Position numbers and translations under genes: made by a program. Positions 52,508 to 61,570 of a stretch of DNA of 64,000 nucleotides are shown here, in pieces. Origin of the DNA: Martinezella tropici (lineage in GTDB: Bacteria; Pseudomonadota; Alphaproteobacteria; Rhizobiales; Rhizobiaceae); contig NZ_VNIP01000011.1 in assembly GCF_008370325.1 (NCBI RefSeq), positions 62,001 through 126,000 on the forward strand, read 5' to 3'. The notes beneath the pieces are model-generated. The model worked only from the letters and a program-made list of their open reading frames with translations. It was not told the DNA's origin and did not search any database. Position 1 is the first letter of the stretch, and each line of letters opens with the position of its first letter.

Positions 52508-52811
52508 ACGCGCAAAAGCATATCGTCAAAAAGCAGTAACGCCTGCGGAGACGTTGACAAGGCATTTCTAAACACCCTGCCCGGAATGCCAAGACGCCAT
52601 GGCGCCGCGCCATCGGCTGCCCACTGCATTTCCCGGCCGCAAGGTGAAGGAAGCATGAAAGCCCATGGCGATCCGACGGAGATCGGAGACACAAGCAAAA
52701 TTTACCAACTCATTTAATGAACTTACCATCTTATTCAGCAAGGATGGGCCAATCGCGAGAATCGTTGCACATCTGCGCCAACGGTCCGAAAGCAGCGGAG
52801 AAACACCCATC
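52508..52811. other. Intergenic region between the clpP promoter and the diguanylate cyclase gene
   Basis: About 300 bases. It probably contains the plus-strand promoter of the GGDEF gene; no clear -35/-10 pair is visible. An in-frame extension of the GGDEF ORF to 52665 lacks a membrane or other domain and is not called. Confidence 0.45.
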
Positions 52812-54065
52812 GTGCTGAACATGACCACGGGTCTGACCATCTGGTGCTCGGAAGCCATCACCCTGGCGACCGTACTGCTTTTCGCCTGGAGGCACGATCG
52901 CAAATCCCCCGCCTATCTGATCTGGGCCATCGGGTTTACCGTCAGCGCAGCCGGATTCGCGCTGGTGGCGGCTCGCGGCGTCGTTCCCGACATCTGGTCG
53001 ATCCAGATCGGCAATGCGGTGGCGCTGCTCGGCGAAAGCGCATGGATCGCCGGGTTCCGGTTGATGGACAGGCGCAAACTGGAATGGTCCGCACTCCTGC
53101 CGCCCGTCATCTGGGTGATCGGTGTCAGCCTGCCCTGGGTCGGCGGCAATTTCGCCAATCGCGTCATTGTCTACGATCTTGCCGGTGCCGTCGGCGCGAC
53201 CTTGCTCGCCTTTGCCGTCCATCCGGCCGATGGCCGTCGCGAGCCGGCGCGCGGGCAGCTCGGCATCGTCTTCGTGGGGCTCGCCTGCTTCTGTTTCGGC
53301 TCGGCTCTCTGGATGGTGCTTGTCTCCCCCTCGCTGGAAGAGGCCATGATCTATCGCGGCTACATGGCGCTCGGCTACGGGCTGCTCATCATCGTCGCCA
53401 TCGTTCTGAACGGCAAGTTGTTGATGGAGCGCGCCGAGCGTCGCTGGCGGGCGATTTCCATCACCGACGCGCTGACGGGAGTTCTGAACCGGCGCGGGCT
53501 TCAGGAAAGCTATGAGATCCTTGCCCGAGAAGGACAGCAACGGCCCCAGAAACTCGCCGCGCTGTTGTTCGACCTCGACCACTTCAAGAAGATCAACGAT
53601 CGCCACGGCCATCAGACGGGCGATGCCGTTCTGACCGAATTTGCCCGCATCGCCCGGCAGTTCGTGCCGCGCGGCGGTGCGTTCGGCCGAATGGGCGGAG
53701 AGGAATTCGTCGCCTTCGTTCCCATAGATGATCAATCCCAGGCGGAAGCGTTGGCGGAAACCATCCGCGCCGATTTCTGCCGTGTGCCGCTGCTTGCGGG
53801 GCGCACGCTGGTGCCGGCAACCGTCAGCATCGGCGTTTCAATCATGCCGCGCGACGGCGTCAGCTGGGATCGCCTGGTCTCGTTTGCGGATCGCGCGCTC
53901 TATGCCGCAAAGCGTGCCGGCCGCAACTGCACCATCGTCTTCAATGAAATGGAAACTGCGAAGGAGGCGGAAGCAGCGCCAGGCGTGGACGACGGCGAGC
54001 TTGTGCCGACGCTCGACGATCAGATCCATGCGCTGAGGCGCATGGGCACGATCGCAAGAATGTGA
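52812..54065 (+). CDS. Membrane-bound diguanylate cyclase (GGDEF)
   Basis: 417 residues from GTG at 52812 (GGAG upstream). The N-terminal 200 residues hold about six membrane helices with no named sensor motif. The C-terminal GGDEF domain (about 215-375) has the LTGVLNRRGL start, the metal/substrate segment FDLDHFKKINDRHGHQTGD, and an intact GGEEF at 295-299, so it should make c-di-GMP. No RxxD inhibitory site is seen five residues before GGEEF, so product inhibition may be absent. Convergent with pstB. Confidence 0.88.
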   Translation: MLNMTTGLTIWCSEAITLATVLLFAWRHDRKSPAYLIWAIGFTVSAAGFALVAARGVVPDIWSIQIGNAVALLGESAWIAGFRLMDRRKLEWSALLPPVIWVIGVSLPWVGGNFANRVIVYDLAGAVGATLLAFAVHPADGRREPARGQLGIVFVGLACFCFGSALWMVLVSPSLEEAMIYRGYMALGYGLLIIVAIVLNGKLLMERAERRWRAISITDALTGVLNRRGLQESYEILAREGQQRPQKLAALLFDLDHFKKINDRHGHQTGDAVLTEFARIARQFVPRGGAFGRMGGEEFVAFVPIDDQSQAEALAETIRADFCRVPLLAGRTLVPATVSIGVSIMPRDGVSWDRLVSFADRALYAAKRAGRNCTIVFNEMETAKEAEAAPGVDDGELVPTLDDQIHALRRMGTIARM

Positions 54066-54207
54066 CCGGCCTATCCGGAGCGGTTCATCCGATGGGCTTT
54101 TGGAGCATTTCCAGGAAAGTACTCAGCGGTTTTCCGTCCGGAACGCGAAAATGCCCAGGCGTGACCACATCGCGCCACCATCCGGCAAAACAACTATCCT
54201 CAAACAC

Positions 54208-54234
54208 AAAAGGCGCGCTTCGAAAGCGCGCCTT
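54208..54234 (-). terminator. Terminator of the pst operon
   Basis: AAGGCGCGCTT (54210-54220) / AAGCGCGCCTT (54224-54234), three-base loop, followed on the minus strand by TTGTGTTTG. It lies 30 bases after the pstB stop, so the operon ends here without phoU. Confidence 0.82.
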
Positions 54235-54263
54235 CGCAAATTATGCGGCAATCTTCGTTCGTA

Positions 54264-55100
54264 TCAGCCGTAGCGACCGGTGATGTAGTCTTCCGTGCGT
54301 TTGACCTTCGGCGCCTGGAAGATCTGCTCGGTCGCGCCATATTCGATCAGCTCACCAAGATACATAAAGGCGGTGCTGTCGGAAATACGGCTTGCCTGCT
54401 GCATGTTATGCGTGACGATAACGATCGTGAAATCGCCCTTCAGCTGCGACACAAGTTCTTCGACCTTGGCGGTCGAGATCGGGTCGAGAGCCGAGGTCGG
54501 CTCGTCGAGCAGCAGGACTTCGGGGCGAATGGCAATGGCGCGAGCAATACAGAGGCGCTGCTGCTGGCCGCCGGAAAGGCCAAGGCCGCTCTGGTGCAGC
54601 TTGTCCTTTACTTCGCTCCACAGTGCCGTTTCCGTGAGCGCCGCTTCGACGCGGACGTCCATCTCCGCCTTGGAAATCTTCTCATAGAGGCGGATGCCGA
54701 AAGCGACGTTTTCATAGATCGACATCGGGAATGGCGTGGGCTTCTGGAACACCATGCCGATCTTGGCGCGCAAATCGTTCAGATCGACGTCCTTGGTGAG
54801 AATATTGCGGCCGTCCAGCAGGATCTCGCCCGCAACCGTCTGGCCCGGATAGAGATCATACATCCGGTTGAAAGTGCGCAGCAGCGTGGACTTGCCGCAA
54901 CCCGACGGGCCGATGAAGGCGGTGACCGCATTTTTGCGGATGTTCATATTCACACTCTTCAGAACGCGATGGCCGTTCTGATAGGTGAAATCGAGATTCT
55001 TCACCTCAAGTTTCGCGAGCGTACCGAGATCCGACTGGGAAACGGCGTCTTTCCCCGGCTGTGCGTTGACGCTCTGGAAATTGTTGTCGCTCATGTTCAT
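54264..55100 (-). CDS. pstB: Phosphate ABC transporter ATP-binding protein
   Basis: 278-residue ATPase of the high-affinity phosphate importer. Walker A GPSGCGKST, Q-loop VFQKPTPFPMSIYENV, signature LGLSGGQQQRLCIARA, Walker B VLLLDEPTSALDP and switch His in IVTHNMQQ. The ATG at 55100 is preferred because AGGAATGAG precedes it; a GTG at 55133 that overlaps the pstA stop is the alternative. Last gene of pstSCAB. Confidence 0.96.
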   Translation of the reverse strand: MNMSDNNFQSVNAQPGKDAVSQSDLGTLAKLEVKNLDFTYQNGHRVLKSVNMNIRKNAVTAFIGPSGCGKSTLLRTFNRMYDLYPGQTVAGEILLDGRNILTKDVDLNDLRAKIGMVFQKPTPFPMSIYENVAFGIRLYEKISKAEMDVRVEAALTETALWSEVKDKLHQSGLGLSGGQQQRLCIARAIAIRPEVLLLDEPTSALDPISTAKVEELVSQLKGDFTIVIVTHNMQQASRISDSTAFMYLGELIEYGATEQIFQAPKVKRTEDYITGRYG

Positions 55101-55129
55101 GGTCTCATTCCTATCGTTCGGCGGCTGCG

Positions 55130-55984
55130 TCACTGGTGGCGGCGCCCACTCAAGATACGGGCAAGGATGTTGAGGGCAAGGATGGCAACGGTGATGATCA
55201 GCGCGCCGGCCCAGGCCAGTTGTTTGAGATCCTCGCCTGCATCGGCGGCGAGCGTGTTGATGGCAACCGGCAGCGTGGCGATTGGACCGGTCAGGCCTGC
55301 ATTCATGAATTTGCTATAACCGGCCGTGAAGAGAAGTGGCGCGGTTTCGCCGCTGATACGGGCGATGGCCAACAGGATGCCGGTGAGGATGCCCGTCCAG
55401 GCGGAGCGGTAAATCACCATCATCATGGACTTCCAGCGCGGCGCGCCGAGTGCCGCGGTCGCCTCGCGAAGCGCATTTGGCACCAGCAACAGCATATCCT
55501 GCGTCGTGCGGTTGACGACCGGAAGAGCGATCAGCGCCAGCGCGAGGATGCCGGCGATAGCGGAATTGCCGTGCATGGGCACGACCACGGCGCCGTAGAC
55601 GAACACGCCGACGATGATCGAGGGTGCGGACAGCAAGATGTCGTTGATGAACTTGGCAGCTTCGGCAAGCTTGGTGCCGTTGGCATATTCCACCAGATAG
55701 GTGGCTGCGAGAATGCCGATCGGAGCGGCAATCACAATGGCGAGGCCGGTTACCAGCACGGTGCCGTAGATCGCGTTGATCAAGCCACCGCGCGAGCCCT
55801 GGGCCGGGATCGACATAGTGAACACGTCGAGGCTAAGCGCCGTTACACCGCGATAAAGCAGGGTCACAAGGATCACGCTGAGAAAGAATATGCCAAGGAT
55901 GGCCGCCAGGAAGGACAAGGCCATCATCACCCGGTTCTTCACATAGCGCCTCGATACGAGATTCTGACGAATTGCATTTTCCAT
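55130..55984 (-). CDS. pstA: Phosphate ABC transporter permease PstA
   Basis: 284 residues, six membrane helices, binding-protein-dependent transport signature EATAALGAPRWKSMMMVIYR near residue 180. Pairs with PstC in the inner membrane. It starts 10 bases after pstC. Confidence 0.95.
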   Translation of the reverse strand: MENAIRQNLVSRRYVKNRVMMALSFLAAILGIFFLSVILVTLLYRGVTALSLDVFTMSIPAQGSRGGLINAIYGTVLVTGLAIVIAAPIGILAATYLVEYANGTKLAEAAKFINDILLSAPSIIVGVFVYGAVVVPMHGNSAIAGILALALIALPVVNRTTQDMLLLVPNALREATAALGAPRWKSMMMVIYRSAWTGILTGILLAIARISGETAPLLFTAGYSKFMNAGLTGPIATLPVAINTLAADAGEDLKQLAWAGALIITVAILALNILARILSGRRHQ

Positions 55985-55994
55985 GGTTTTTTCC

Positions 55995-56966
55995 TCAGAG
56001 CGCCTCGCCGCGGCCGATCATCCACCTCGCCACTGCAAGCACGCAGAAGGAAAGGACGAACAGGAGCAAGCCCAGCGCGATCAGGCTCGACAATTGCAGA
56101 CCGTCGGCGTCGCCGAAGTTGTTCGCGATCTGGGCGGAAATGGTGGTGGACGGCGAGATGATCGACGATTGCAGACGGCTCACCGAACCAACGACGAAGG
56201 TAACGGCCATGGTTTCGCCAAGCGCACGGCCGAGGCCGAGCATGATACCGCCGACGAGGCCGCGACGTGTATAGGGGATCAGGATGTGACGAGCCACTTC
56301 CCATGTCGTCATGCCCATGCCGTAAGCGGATTCACGCAACATCGGCGGCACGGTGCTGAACACGTCGCGGGAGATCGCGGTGATGAACGGCAGGATCATG
56401 ACTGCGAGCACGAGGCTTGCCGTCAACAGGCCGACGCCCGGCGCCGGCGGCTGGAACAGCAGGCCGATCAACGGCACCTGGCCGACCGTCATGATGAGGA
56501 AAGGCAGAATATAGGTCTGCATCAGCGGCACGAGAATGAAGAGACCGACGATGCCGTAGATGATGGAGGGAACGCCAGCCAGAAGCTCGATAGCCGTGCT
56601 GATCGGACGGCGCAGGCTGCCGGGGCAAAGTTCCGTGAGAAAGATGGCGATGCCGATGCCCAAGGGAATGGCAATCAGCATGGCGATGAGTGAACTCACC
56701 AGCGTACCGACCACGGCAGGCACGGCGCCATAGATATCGACCGGAGCGCTCCACTTGGTGCCCCAGAGGAACGAAAACCCAAAGGTCTCGAAGGTCGGCA
56801 AGGCATCGATGACAAGAACCACGAGGATTGCCAGCAGCAGCAGCACGACGAGAATAGCCGAGCCAAGCGTCATCAAATAGAAAATCCGATCCTGTATCCG
56901 GAATTTTCTGGTCGCGGCGGAGGTATTCACAGCCTGGAGGCCAGCCATCTGAGTTGCGTCAGCCAT
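55995..56966 (-). CDS. pstC: Phosphate ABC transporter permease PstC
   Basis: 323 residues, about six membrane helices after a short cytoplasmic N-terminus. The LPFLIMTVGQVPLIGLL and ESAYGMGMTTWEVARHI segments (EAA-type loop near residue 220) are typical. It lies 76 bases after pstS. Confidence 0.95.
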   Translation of the reverse strand: MADATQMAGLQAVNTSAATRKFRIQDRIFYLMTLGSAILVVLLLLAILVVLVIDALPTFETFGFSFLWGTKWSAPVDIYGAVPAVVGTLVSSLIAMLIAIPLGIGIAIFLTELCPGSLRRPISTAIELLAGVPSIIYGIVGLFILVPLMQTYILPFLIMTVGQVPLIGLLFQPPAPGVGLLTASLVLAVMILPFITAISRDVFSTVPPMLRESAYGMGMTTWEVARHILIPYTRRGLVGGIMLGLGRALGETMAVTFVVGSVSRLQSSIISPSTTISAQIANNFGDADGLQLSSLIALGLLLFVLSFCVLAVARWMIGRGEAL

Positions 56967-57042
56967 CGATTTCCCCTTGTCCTGTCACGAAAGGCGGACA
57001 GGGCAATACCCTGTCCGCCGCAACTCTTTCATTCAGCACAAA

Positions 57043-58068
57043 TTACTTCGTGCCAAAGTCCTTCTTCCAGGACTTCTCGACAACCTCGGCAACATTTTCC
57101 GGGATCGCGAGATACGACAGGGCGGTCGCGTCCTTCTGACCGTGCTCGTAGGACCACTTGAAGAACTTCAGCGCTTCTTCGTTCTTAGCAGCATCGGCCG
57201 GCTTCTTGTAGAGCAGAACCCAGGTCGAGGCTGCAATCGGCCAGCTCTTTTCGCCCGGCTGATTGGTGATGATCAGGTTGAAGTTCTTGGCATTGGCCCA
57301 ATCGGCGTTGGAAGCAGCAGCCTTGAACGTCTCCAGGCTCGGCTCGATAACCTTGCCGGCGGCGTTCTTCATCTTCGCGAAACCGATGTGGTTGGCGACG
57401 ACGTATGAATATTCAACGTAGGAGATCGAACCAGCCGTCTGGTTGACAGTGGTGGAAACGCCTTCGGAACCCTTGGCACCGAAGCCGACCGGCCATTCAA
57501 CTGCCGTGTTCGAACCAACCTTTTCCTTCCACTCCGGCGAAACCTTCGCCAGGTAATCGGTGAAGTTGAAGGTCGTGCCCGAGCTGTCGGCGCGATAAAC
57601 AACGGAGATCGGCGTGGAAGGCAGCTTCACGTCGGCGTTAAGCGCCTTGATGGCAGCATCGTCCCACTTGGTGATCTTGCCGAGGAAGATGTCGGCCAGC
57701 GTCTTGCCGTCGAGAACGAGTTCGCCCGGCTTTACGCCTTCAATGTTATAGGAGACGACGATGCCACCGGAGATCATCGGGAACTGGGCAATGCCATTCT
57801 TCTCGAGGTCAGCGTCGCTCATCGGCTTGTCCGAAGCGCCAAATACGATGGTCTTGTCGAGAAGCTGCTTGATGCCGGCGCCCGAACCGACCGACTGGTA
57901 GTTGACGACATTGTTCGTCGCAGCCTTGTAGCCTTCGGCCCACTTGGACAGAACCGGAGCGATGAAGCTCGAGCCGGCGCCCGTGATGTCGGCAGCCGAG
58001 GCCGAAACGGACATAGCCGCGATGAAGCCTGCAGTCAGGCAAAGCGAACGAAATTTCTGATTCAACAT
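57043..58068 (-). CDS. pstS: Phosphate-binding periplasmic protein PstS
   Basis: 341 residues. Signal peptide MLNQKFRSLCLTAGFIAAMS to ASA, cleavage near residue 25. Phosphate-binding segments are ITGAGSSFIAPV (about 28-39), SVGSGAGIKQL (about 61-71), FGASDKPMS (about 78) and YRADSSGTTFNF (about 160). The ATG at 58068 has GGGAAGTGAG upstream. First gene of pstSCAB; a Pho box lies 122 bases before the start. Confidence 0.96.
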   Translation of the reverse strand: MLNQKFRSLCLTAGFIAAMSVSASAADITGAGSSFIAPVLSKWAEGYKAATNNVVNYQSVGSGAGIKQLLDKTIVFGASDKPMSDADLEKNGIAQFPMISGGIVVSYNIEGVKPGELVLDGKTLADIFLGKITKWDDAAIKALNADVKLPSTPISVVYRADSSGTTFNFTDYLAKVSPEWKEKVGSNTAVEWPVGFGAKGSEGVSTTVNQTAGSISYVEYSYVVANHIGFAKMKNAAGKVIEPSLETFKAAASNADWANAKNFNLIITNQPGEKSWPIAASTWVLLYKKPADAAKNEEALKFFKWSYEHGQKDATALSYLAIPENVAEVVEKSWKKDFGTK

Positions 58069-58189
58069 GATTGAACTCACTTCCCAGAGTGATGAAAGGA
58101 TGGCGAGCAGGAGCTGAGCACGGAGTATCCCATCGGTTAAGAACCCCACCCCAATCTCCTGGCGACAGTGATGGCTCTAATGCCGCATT

Positions 58190-58207
58190 GTTTCAGTTTG
58201 ATGACAG
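58190..58207 (-). promoter_or_regulatory. Pho box upstream of pstS
   Basis: On the minus strand CTGTCAT, CAAA, CTGAAAC: two seven-base PhoB half-sites with a four-base spacer. The first is perfect and the second has two changes from CTGTCAT/C. Position and gene context support PhoB activation under phosphate limitation. Confidence 0.75.
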
Positions 58208-58328
58208 TTTAATGAAGCGGCAGTGACACAACCTGTGGCAATCATCGTGGCCACTGCGGAACCACATGGAACGGGCTGCTCCGGGCGGCAGGCGAACGCG
58301 AACTTCATGTTTTGATTCAACGACGTCG

Positions 58329-58673
58329 TCAGAGACGGATCACATAATCCTTGCGAGTCGTTTCAATGACTTCCCAGGTCCCCTTGAAGCCCGGCTTCAA
58401 GATAAGGCGGTCGCCTGCACGCAGATGAAAGACTTCGCCGTCGTCTGCTGTCACAATGGAATAGCCGGAGAGGATATGGAAGTACTCCCATTCGTCATAG
58501 ACGATCCTCCATTTGCCCGGTGTCGCTTCCCAGATACCGGCATAAAGGCCCCCATCGGCCTCGTCGAGGTTCCAGGTTTGGAAGGCTGGTGCTCCCGAAA
58601 CGAGACGATCCGCTGCGGGCGCACCCGTTTCCGGTTCGACGCCGCCGATGTCCACTGCCAGATAGGTCGTCAC
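58329..58673 (-). CDS. Cupin domain protein (DUF861-like)
   Basis: 114-residue single-domain cupin. The segments GGLYAGIWEATPGKWRI, EWEYFHILSGYSIVTADDGE and LRAGDRLILKPGFKGTWEV match the cupin_3 (DUF861, EutQ/ureidoglycine-hydrolase-like) pattern. Small stand-alone members have no firm function. It lies divergent from the PAP2 gene. Confidence 0.82.
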   Translation of the reverse strand: MTTYLAVDIGGVEPETGAPAADRLVSGAPAFQTWNLDEADGGLYAGIWEATPGKWRIVYDEWEYFHILSGYSIVTADDGEVFHLRAGDRLILKPGFKGTWEVIETTRKDYVIRL

Positions 58674-58875
58674 GAATGTCTCCTTGGCTTATGTGGCTCT
58701 CCGCGAGCTCAATGACATGCGAACCCAAAAAGCACATCATCCTGACGTGCCACCCCTTATCAGGTTCCTGCCTTTCAGGGAAACGTCAGAAAACAATGCC
58801 CTAGTGCGCTTCGTTAATTTGGCTCGACCATCTCAATCGGGCCGAAATCGTAATCGCAGTTCAGAAGGAGCCAGC

Positions 58876-59424
58876 ATGTATGAACTAGATGCCGTTATGA
58901 CAGAGTGGATCAATGGCATAGCCGGAAACCCGATAGTCGACCGCCTGATGATCCTAATCTCGGCATACGGCGTTCCCTTGTTGATCGCTCTTGTCGCTGT
59001 CCAATGGTGGGTCGGAGAACGTCGACCGGAAACCCGACACGCACTCGTTGCTGCGGGCCTGACCTTCGTCGTCGGTCTCGGTATCAACCAGGTCATCCTG
59101 CTTTTTGTCAGTCGCGTTCGCCCGTATGATGCCGAAGTTACCAAGCTACTTGTAAATCGCAGCAATGACCCGTCCTTTCCCTCCGACCACGCGACGGCCG
59201 TGTTCGCAATCGCTGCCGCTTTTACGCTTCAACGCATGCCAGGGCAGAGCCTCTTCTTCCTACTCGGCGCGATCCTCGTATCCTTCTCGCGAGTCTACAT
59301 CGGCACGCATTATGTCAGTGACGTTATGGGCGGGGTGCTTACCGCCGTTTTCGCGGCGATCCTGGTCAAGACGCTCTATCGTCCTGAAACCCGGCTGGAT
59401 CGCTTCGTAACCGGCATCCTATAG
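58876..59424 (+). CDS. PAP2-family membrane phosphatase
   Basis: 182 residues, five to six membrane helices. The three PAP2 signature motifs are present: FVSRVRPYD (about residues 76-84), PSFPSDHAT (about 97-105) and SRVYIGTHYVSDVMGG (about 139-154). Such enzymes dephosphorylate undecaprenyl pyrophosphate or phosphatidic-acid-type lipids at the periplasmic face. AAGGAG precedes the ATG. An upstream in-frame ATG (58684) is rejected. Confidence 0.88.
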   Translation: MYELDAVMTEWINGIAGNPIVDRLMILISAYGVPLLIALVAVQWWVGERRPETRHALVAAGLTFVVGLGINQVILLFVSRVRPYDAEVTKLLVNRSNDPSFPSDHATAVFAIAAAFTLQRMPGQSLFFLLGAILVSFSRVYIGTHYVSDVMGGVLTAVFAAILVKTLYRPETRLDRFVTGIL

Positions 59425-59476
59425 GGTCAGATTTGAAGAGGACCCATGAGAATTGTCGAGGCCATATCTGCGAGCG

Positions 59477-59496
59477 CCCTGCTTTCAGGGTTTTTT
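59477..59496 (+). terminator. Terminator after the PAP2 gene
   Basis: CCCTG (59477-59481), four-base loop, CAGGG (59486-59490), then six T. The short stem is followed by a clean T-run. Confidence 0.75.
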
Positions 59497-59576
59497 CGGC
59501 GGCCCACTCAATAAAACCTAATAAAAAAGTTGTCGAAGATACCGACGTAGGTGTCAAAGGTATGTGACGAACCACA

Positions 59577-60860
59577 TCAGACTTTCGCCAACGCCTGCTC
59601 CAGATCGGCAATGATGTCCTTGACGTCCTCGATGCCAACGGACAGACGCACCACGTCAGCGCCGGCGCCGGCAGCGACTTTCTGCTCGTCGGTCAGCTGC
59701 TTGTGCGTCGTCGATGCGGGGTGAATGACCAAGGACTTGGTGTCGCCGATATTGGCGAGATGCGAGAAAAGTTCCAGTCCCTCCACCAGCCCCTTGCCTG
59801 CTTCATAGCCACCCTTCAAACCGAAGGTGAAGACAGATCCCGCCCCTTTCGGCGAGTAGCGCTGCTGCAAGGCATGGTTCGGGTCCTCCTCCAGACCGGC
59901 ATAATTGACCCAGGCTACCTTCTCCTGCCCCTTCAGCCAGCGCGCGACGGCAAGGGCATTGTCGGAGTGGCGCTGCATGCGCAACGGCAGCGTCTCGATC
60001 CCCGTGAGAATCAGAAAGGCGTTGAACGGCGAAATTGCCGGCCCCAGGTCGCGCAGGCCGAGGACGCGGCAGGCGATCGCGAAAGCGAAATTGCCGAAGG
60101 TCGCATGCAGCACGATGCCGTTATATTCCGGCCGCGGCGAGGACAGCATCGGATAATTGCCCGAGGCGGACCAATCGAACGTACCGCCGTCGACAATGAT
60201 GCCGCCCATGGAATTGCCGTGGCCGCCGAGGAATTTCGTCAGCGAATGCACGACGATATCAGCACCATGCTCCAACGGCCGGATGAAATAGGGGCTTGCC
60301 ATGGTGTTGTCGACGATCAGCGGCAAGCCGTGCTTATGCGCGATAGCTGCGATTGCGGCAATGTCGACGAAGGTGCCGCCCGGATTGGCCAGGCTTTCGA
60401 TGAAGACGGCGCGGGTGCGCCCGTCGATCTGCGCCTCGAAGGTGGCGGGATCCGCGGGATCGGCCCAGCGCACCCGCCAGTCGAAGTTCTTGAAGGATTG
60501 ACCGAACTGATTGACCGAACCGCCGTAAAGCCGTTTAGCGGCGACGAAATTGTCGCCCGGCTGCATGATGGTGTGGAAGACCAGCAACTGAGCCGCGTGG
60601 CCCGATGCAACCGCAAGCGCTGCCGTTCCGCCTTCGAGAGCCGCCACCCGCTCTTCGAGCACGGCCTGCGTCGGGTTCATGATGCGGGTATAGATATTGC
60701 CGAACTGCTGCAATCCGAACAGCGCGGCGGCGTGATCCGCATCCTGAAAAACAAAGGATGTCGTCTGATAGATCGGCGTCGCGCGGGCACCGGTCGTTGG
60801 ATCCGGCTGGGCGCCTGCATGGATTGCCAGCGTGTCAAAACCAGGATTGTTCGTCGGCAT
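59577..60860 (-). CDS. metY: O-acetylhomoserine aminocarboxypropyltransferase (sulfhydrylase)
   Basis: 427-residue PLP enzyme of the Cys/Met metabolism family; makes homocysteine from O-acetylhomoserine and sulfide. N-terminal FDTLAIHAGAQPDPTTGARA is diagnostic. PLP lysine in HSLTKFLGGHGNSMGG (near 205), phosphate-binding SGHAAQL (near 85), substrate-site YTRIMNPT (near 57). The ATG at 60860 is preceded by GGGAGGGAAGATC. The ribosome site is inside a hairpin (60861-60900), suggesting translational control. Confidence 0.95.
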   Translation of the reverse strand: MPTNNPGFDTLAIHAGAQPDPTTGARATPIYQTTSFVFQDADHAAALFGLQQFGNIYTRIMNPTQAVLEERVAALEGGTAALAVASGHAAQLLVFHTIMQPGDNFVAAKRLYGGSVNQFGQSFKNFDWRVRWADPADPATFEAQIDGRTRAVFIESLANPGGTFVDIAAIAAIAHKHGLPLIVDNTMASPYFIRPLEHGADIVVHSLTKFLGGHGNSMGGIIVDGGTFDWSASGNYPMLSSPRPEYNGIVLHATFGNFAFAIACRVLGLRDLGPAISPFNAFLILTGIETLPLRMQRHSDNALAVARWLKGQEKVAWVNYAGLEEDPNHALQQRYSPKGAGSVFTFGLKGGYEAGKGLVEGLELFSHLANIGDTKSLVIHPASTTHKQLTDEQKVAAGAGADVVRLSVGIEDVKDIIADLEQALAKV

Positions 60861-60900
60861 GATCTTCCCTCCCACCGAAATCTATTGCGATGGGAGGATC
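60861..60900 (-). promoter_or_regulatory. Hairpin that buries the metY ribosome-binding site
   Basis: Inverted repeat ending at the base before the metY ATG: CCTCCCA pairs with TGGGAGG (60891-60897 and 60868-60874), extended by GATC/GATC (60897-60900 and 60861-60864) after a three-base bulge. The paired GGGAGG is the metY ribosome-binding site. No known SAM riboswitch fold is recognised here. Confidence 0.6.
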
Positions 60901-61030
60901 ATAGCGGCCGGGACATGAAAGTTAACCGCGAACTTTGCCGTGCTTTTCGGCTCGCGGAAAAAAACTTGCCATATTTCAGTGAGTTCGCGCGATAATCGGC
61001 CGAATGCCAGCCGTCACGCTTCGCCCCCGA

Positions 61031-61459
61031 TCAGGCAACTAGGCGCGGATATTCGATGGCCGGGCAACGATCCATCACGACCCTGAGGCCCGCAGCCTCG
61101 GCTCTCGCCGCCGCCGCGTCGTCGCGCACGCCGAGCTGTCCCCAGATGACCGGGGGCCGGGGATCGATCATGATGGCTTCCTCGACGACGGACCGGAGAT
61201 ATTCGGGCGCCCGAAAAACATCGACCATATCAACGGGTTCGGGAATGTCAGAAAGATGCGCGTAGACCCATTGCCCTAGGATTTCCTTGCCGGCCTGCCC
61301 TGGATTGATGGGGATGACGCGATAGCCTCTGTTCAAAAGATAGGCCATCACGCCGTTGCTCGGGCGAGCAGGATTGGGCGAAGCGCCAACAAGCGCAATG
61401 GTCCTTACCGATAGAAGGATATCGGCGATGTAAGAATCATCATAATTGTCGTGGTTCAT
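61031..61459 (-). CDS. CoA-binding domain protein (YccU-like)
   Basis: 142 residues, Rossmann-type CoA-binding fold. TIALVGASPNPARPSNGVMAYL (about residues 20-41) is the nucleotide-binding loop; YRVIPINPGQAGKEILG and WGQLGVRDDAAAARAEAAGL complete the family pattern. The function is unknown. It lies upstream of metY on the same strand. The ATG at 61459 is chosen over a GTG 24 bases upstream because GGGAGG precedes it. Confidence 0.88.
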   Translation of the reverse strand: MNHDNYDDSYIADILLSVRTIALVGASPNPARPSNGVMAYLLNRGYRVIPINPGQAGKEILGQWVYAHLSDIPEPVDMVDVFRAPEYLRSVVEEAIMIDPRPPVIWGQLGVRDDAAAARAEAAGLRVVMDRCPAIEYPRLVA

Positions 61460-61570
61460 CACGAAGCCTCCCACTTCGATCACACTTGCGTTTTCTCGCA
61501 GATATGGAAACCGCAGCGACCATATCCACGTATATACTGTATTATAACAACTTCAGGGAGGATTGCTCCG

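Noticed and set aside
60861..61030. SAM-II riboswitch before metY
   Set aside because: The expected pseudoknot elements could not be found; only the hairpin over the ribosome site is supported.
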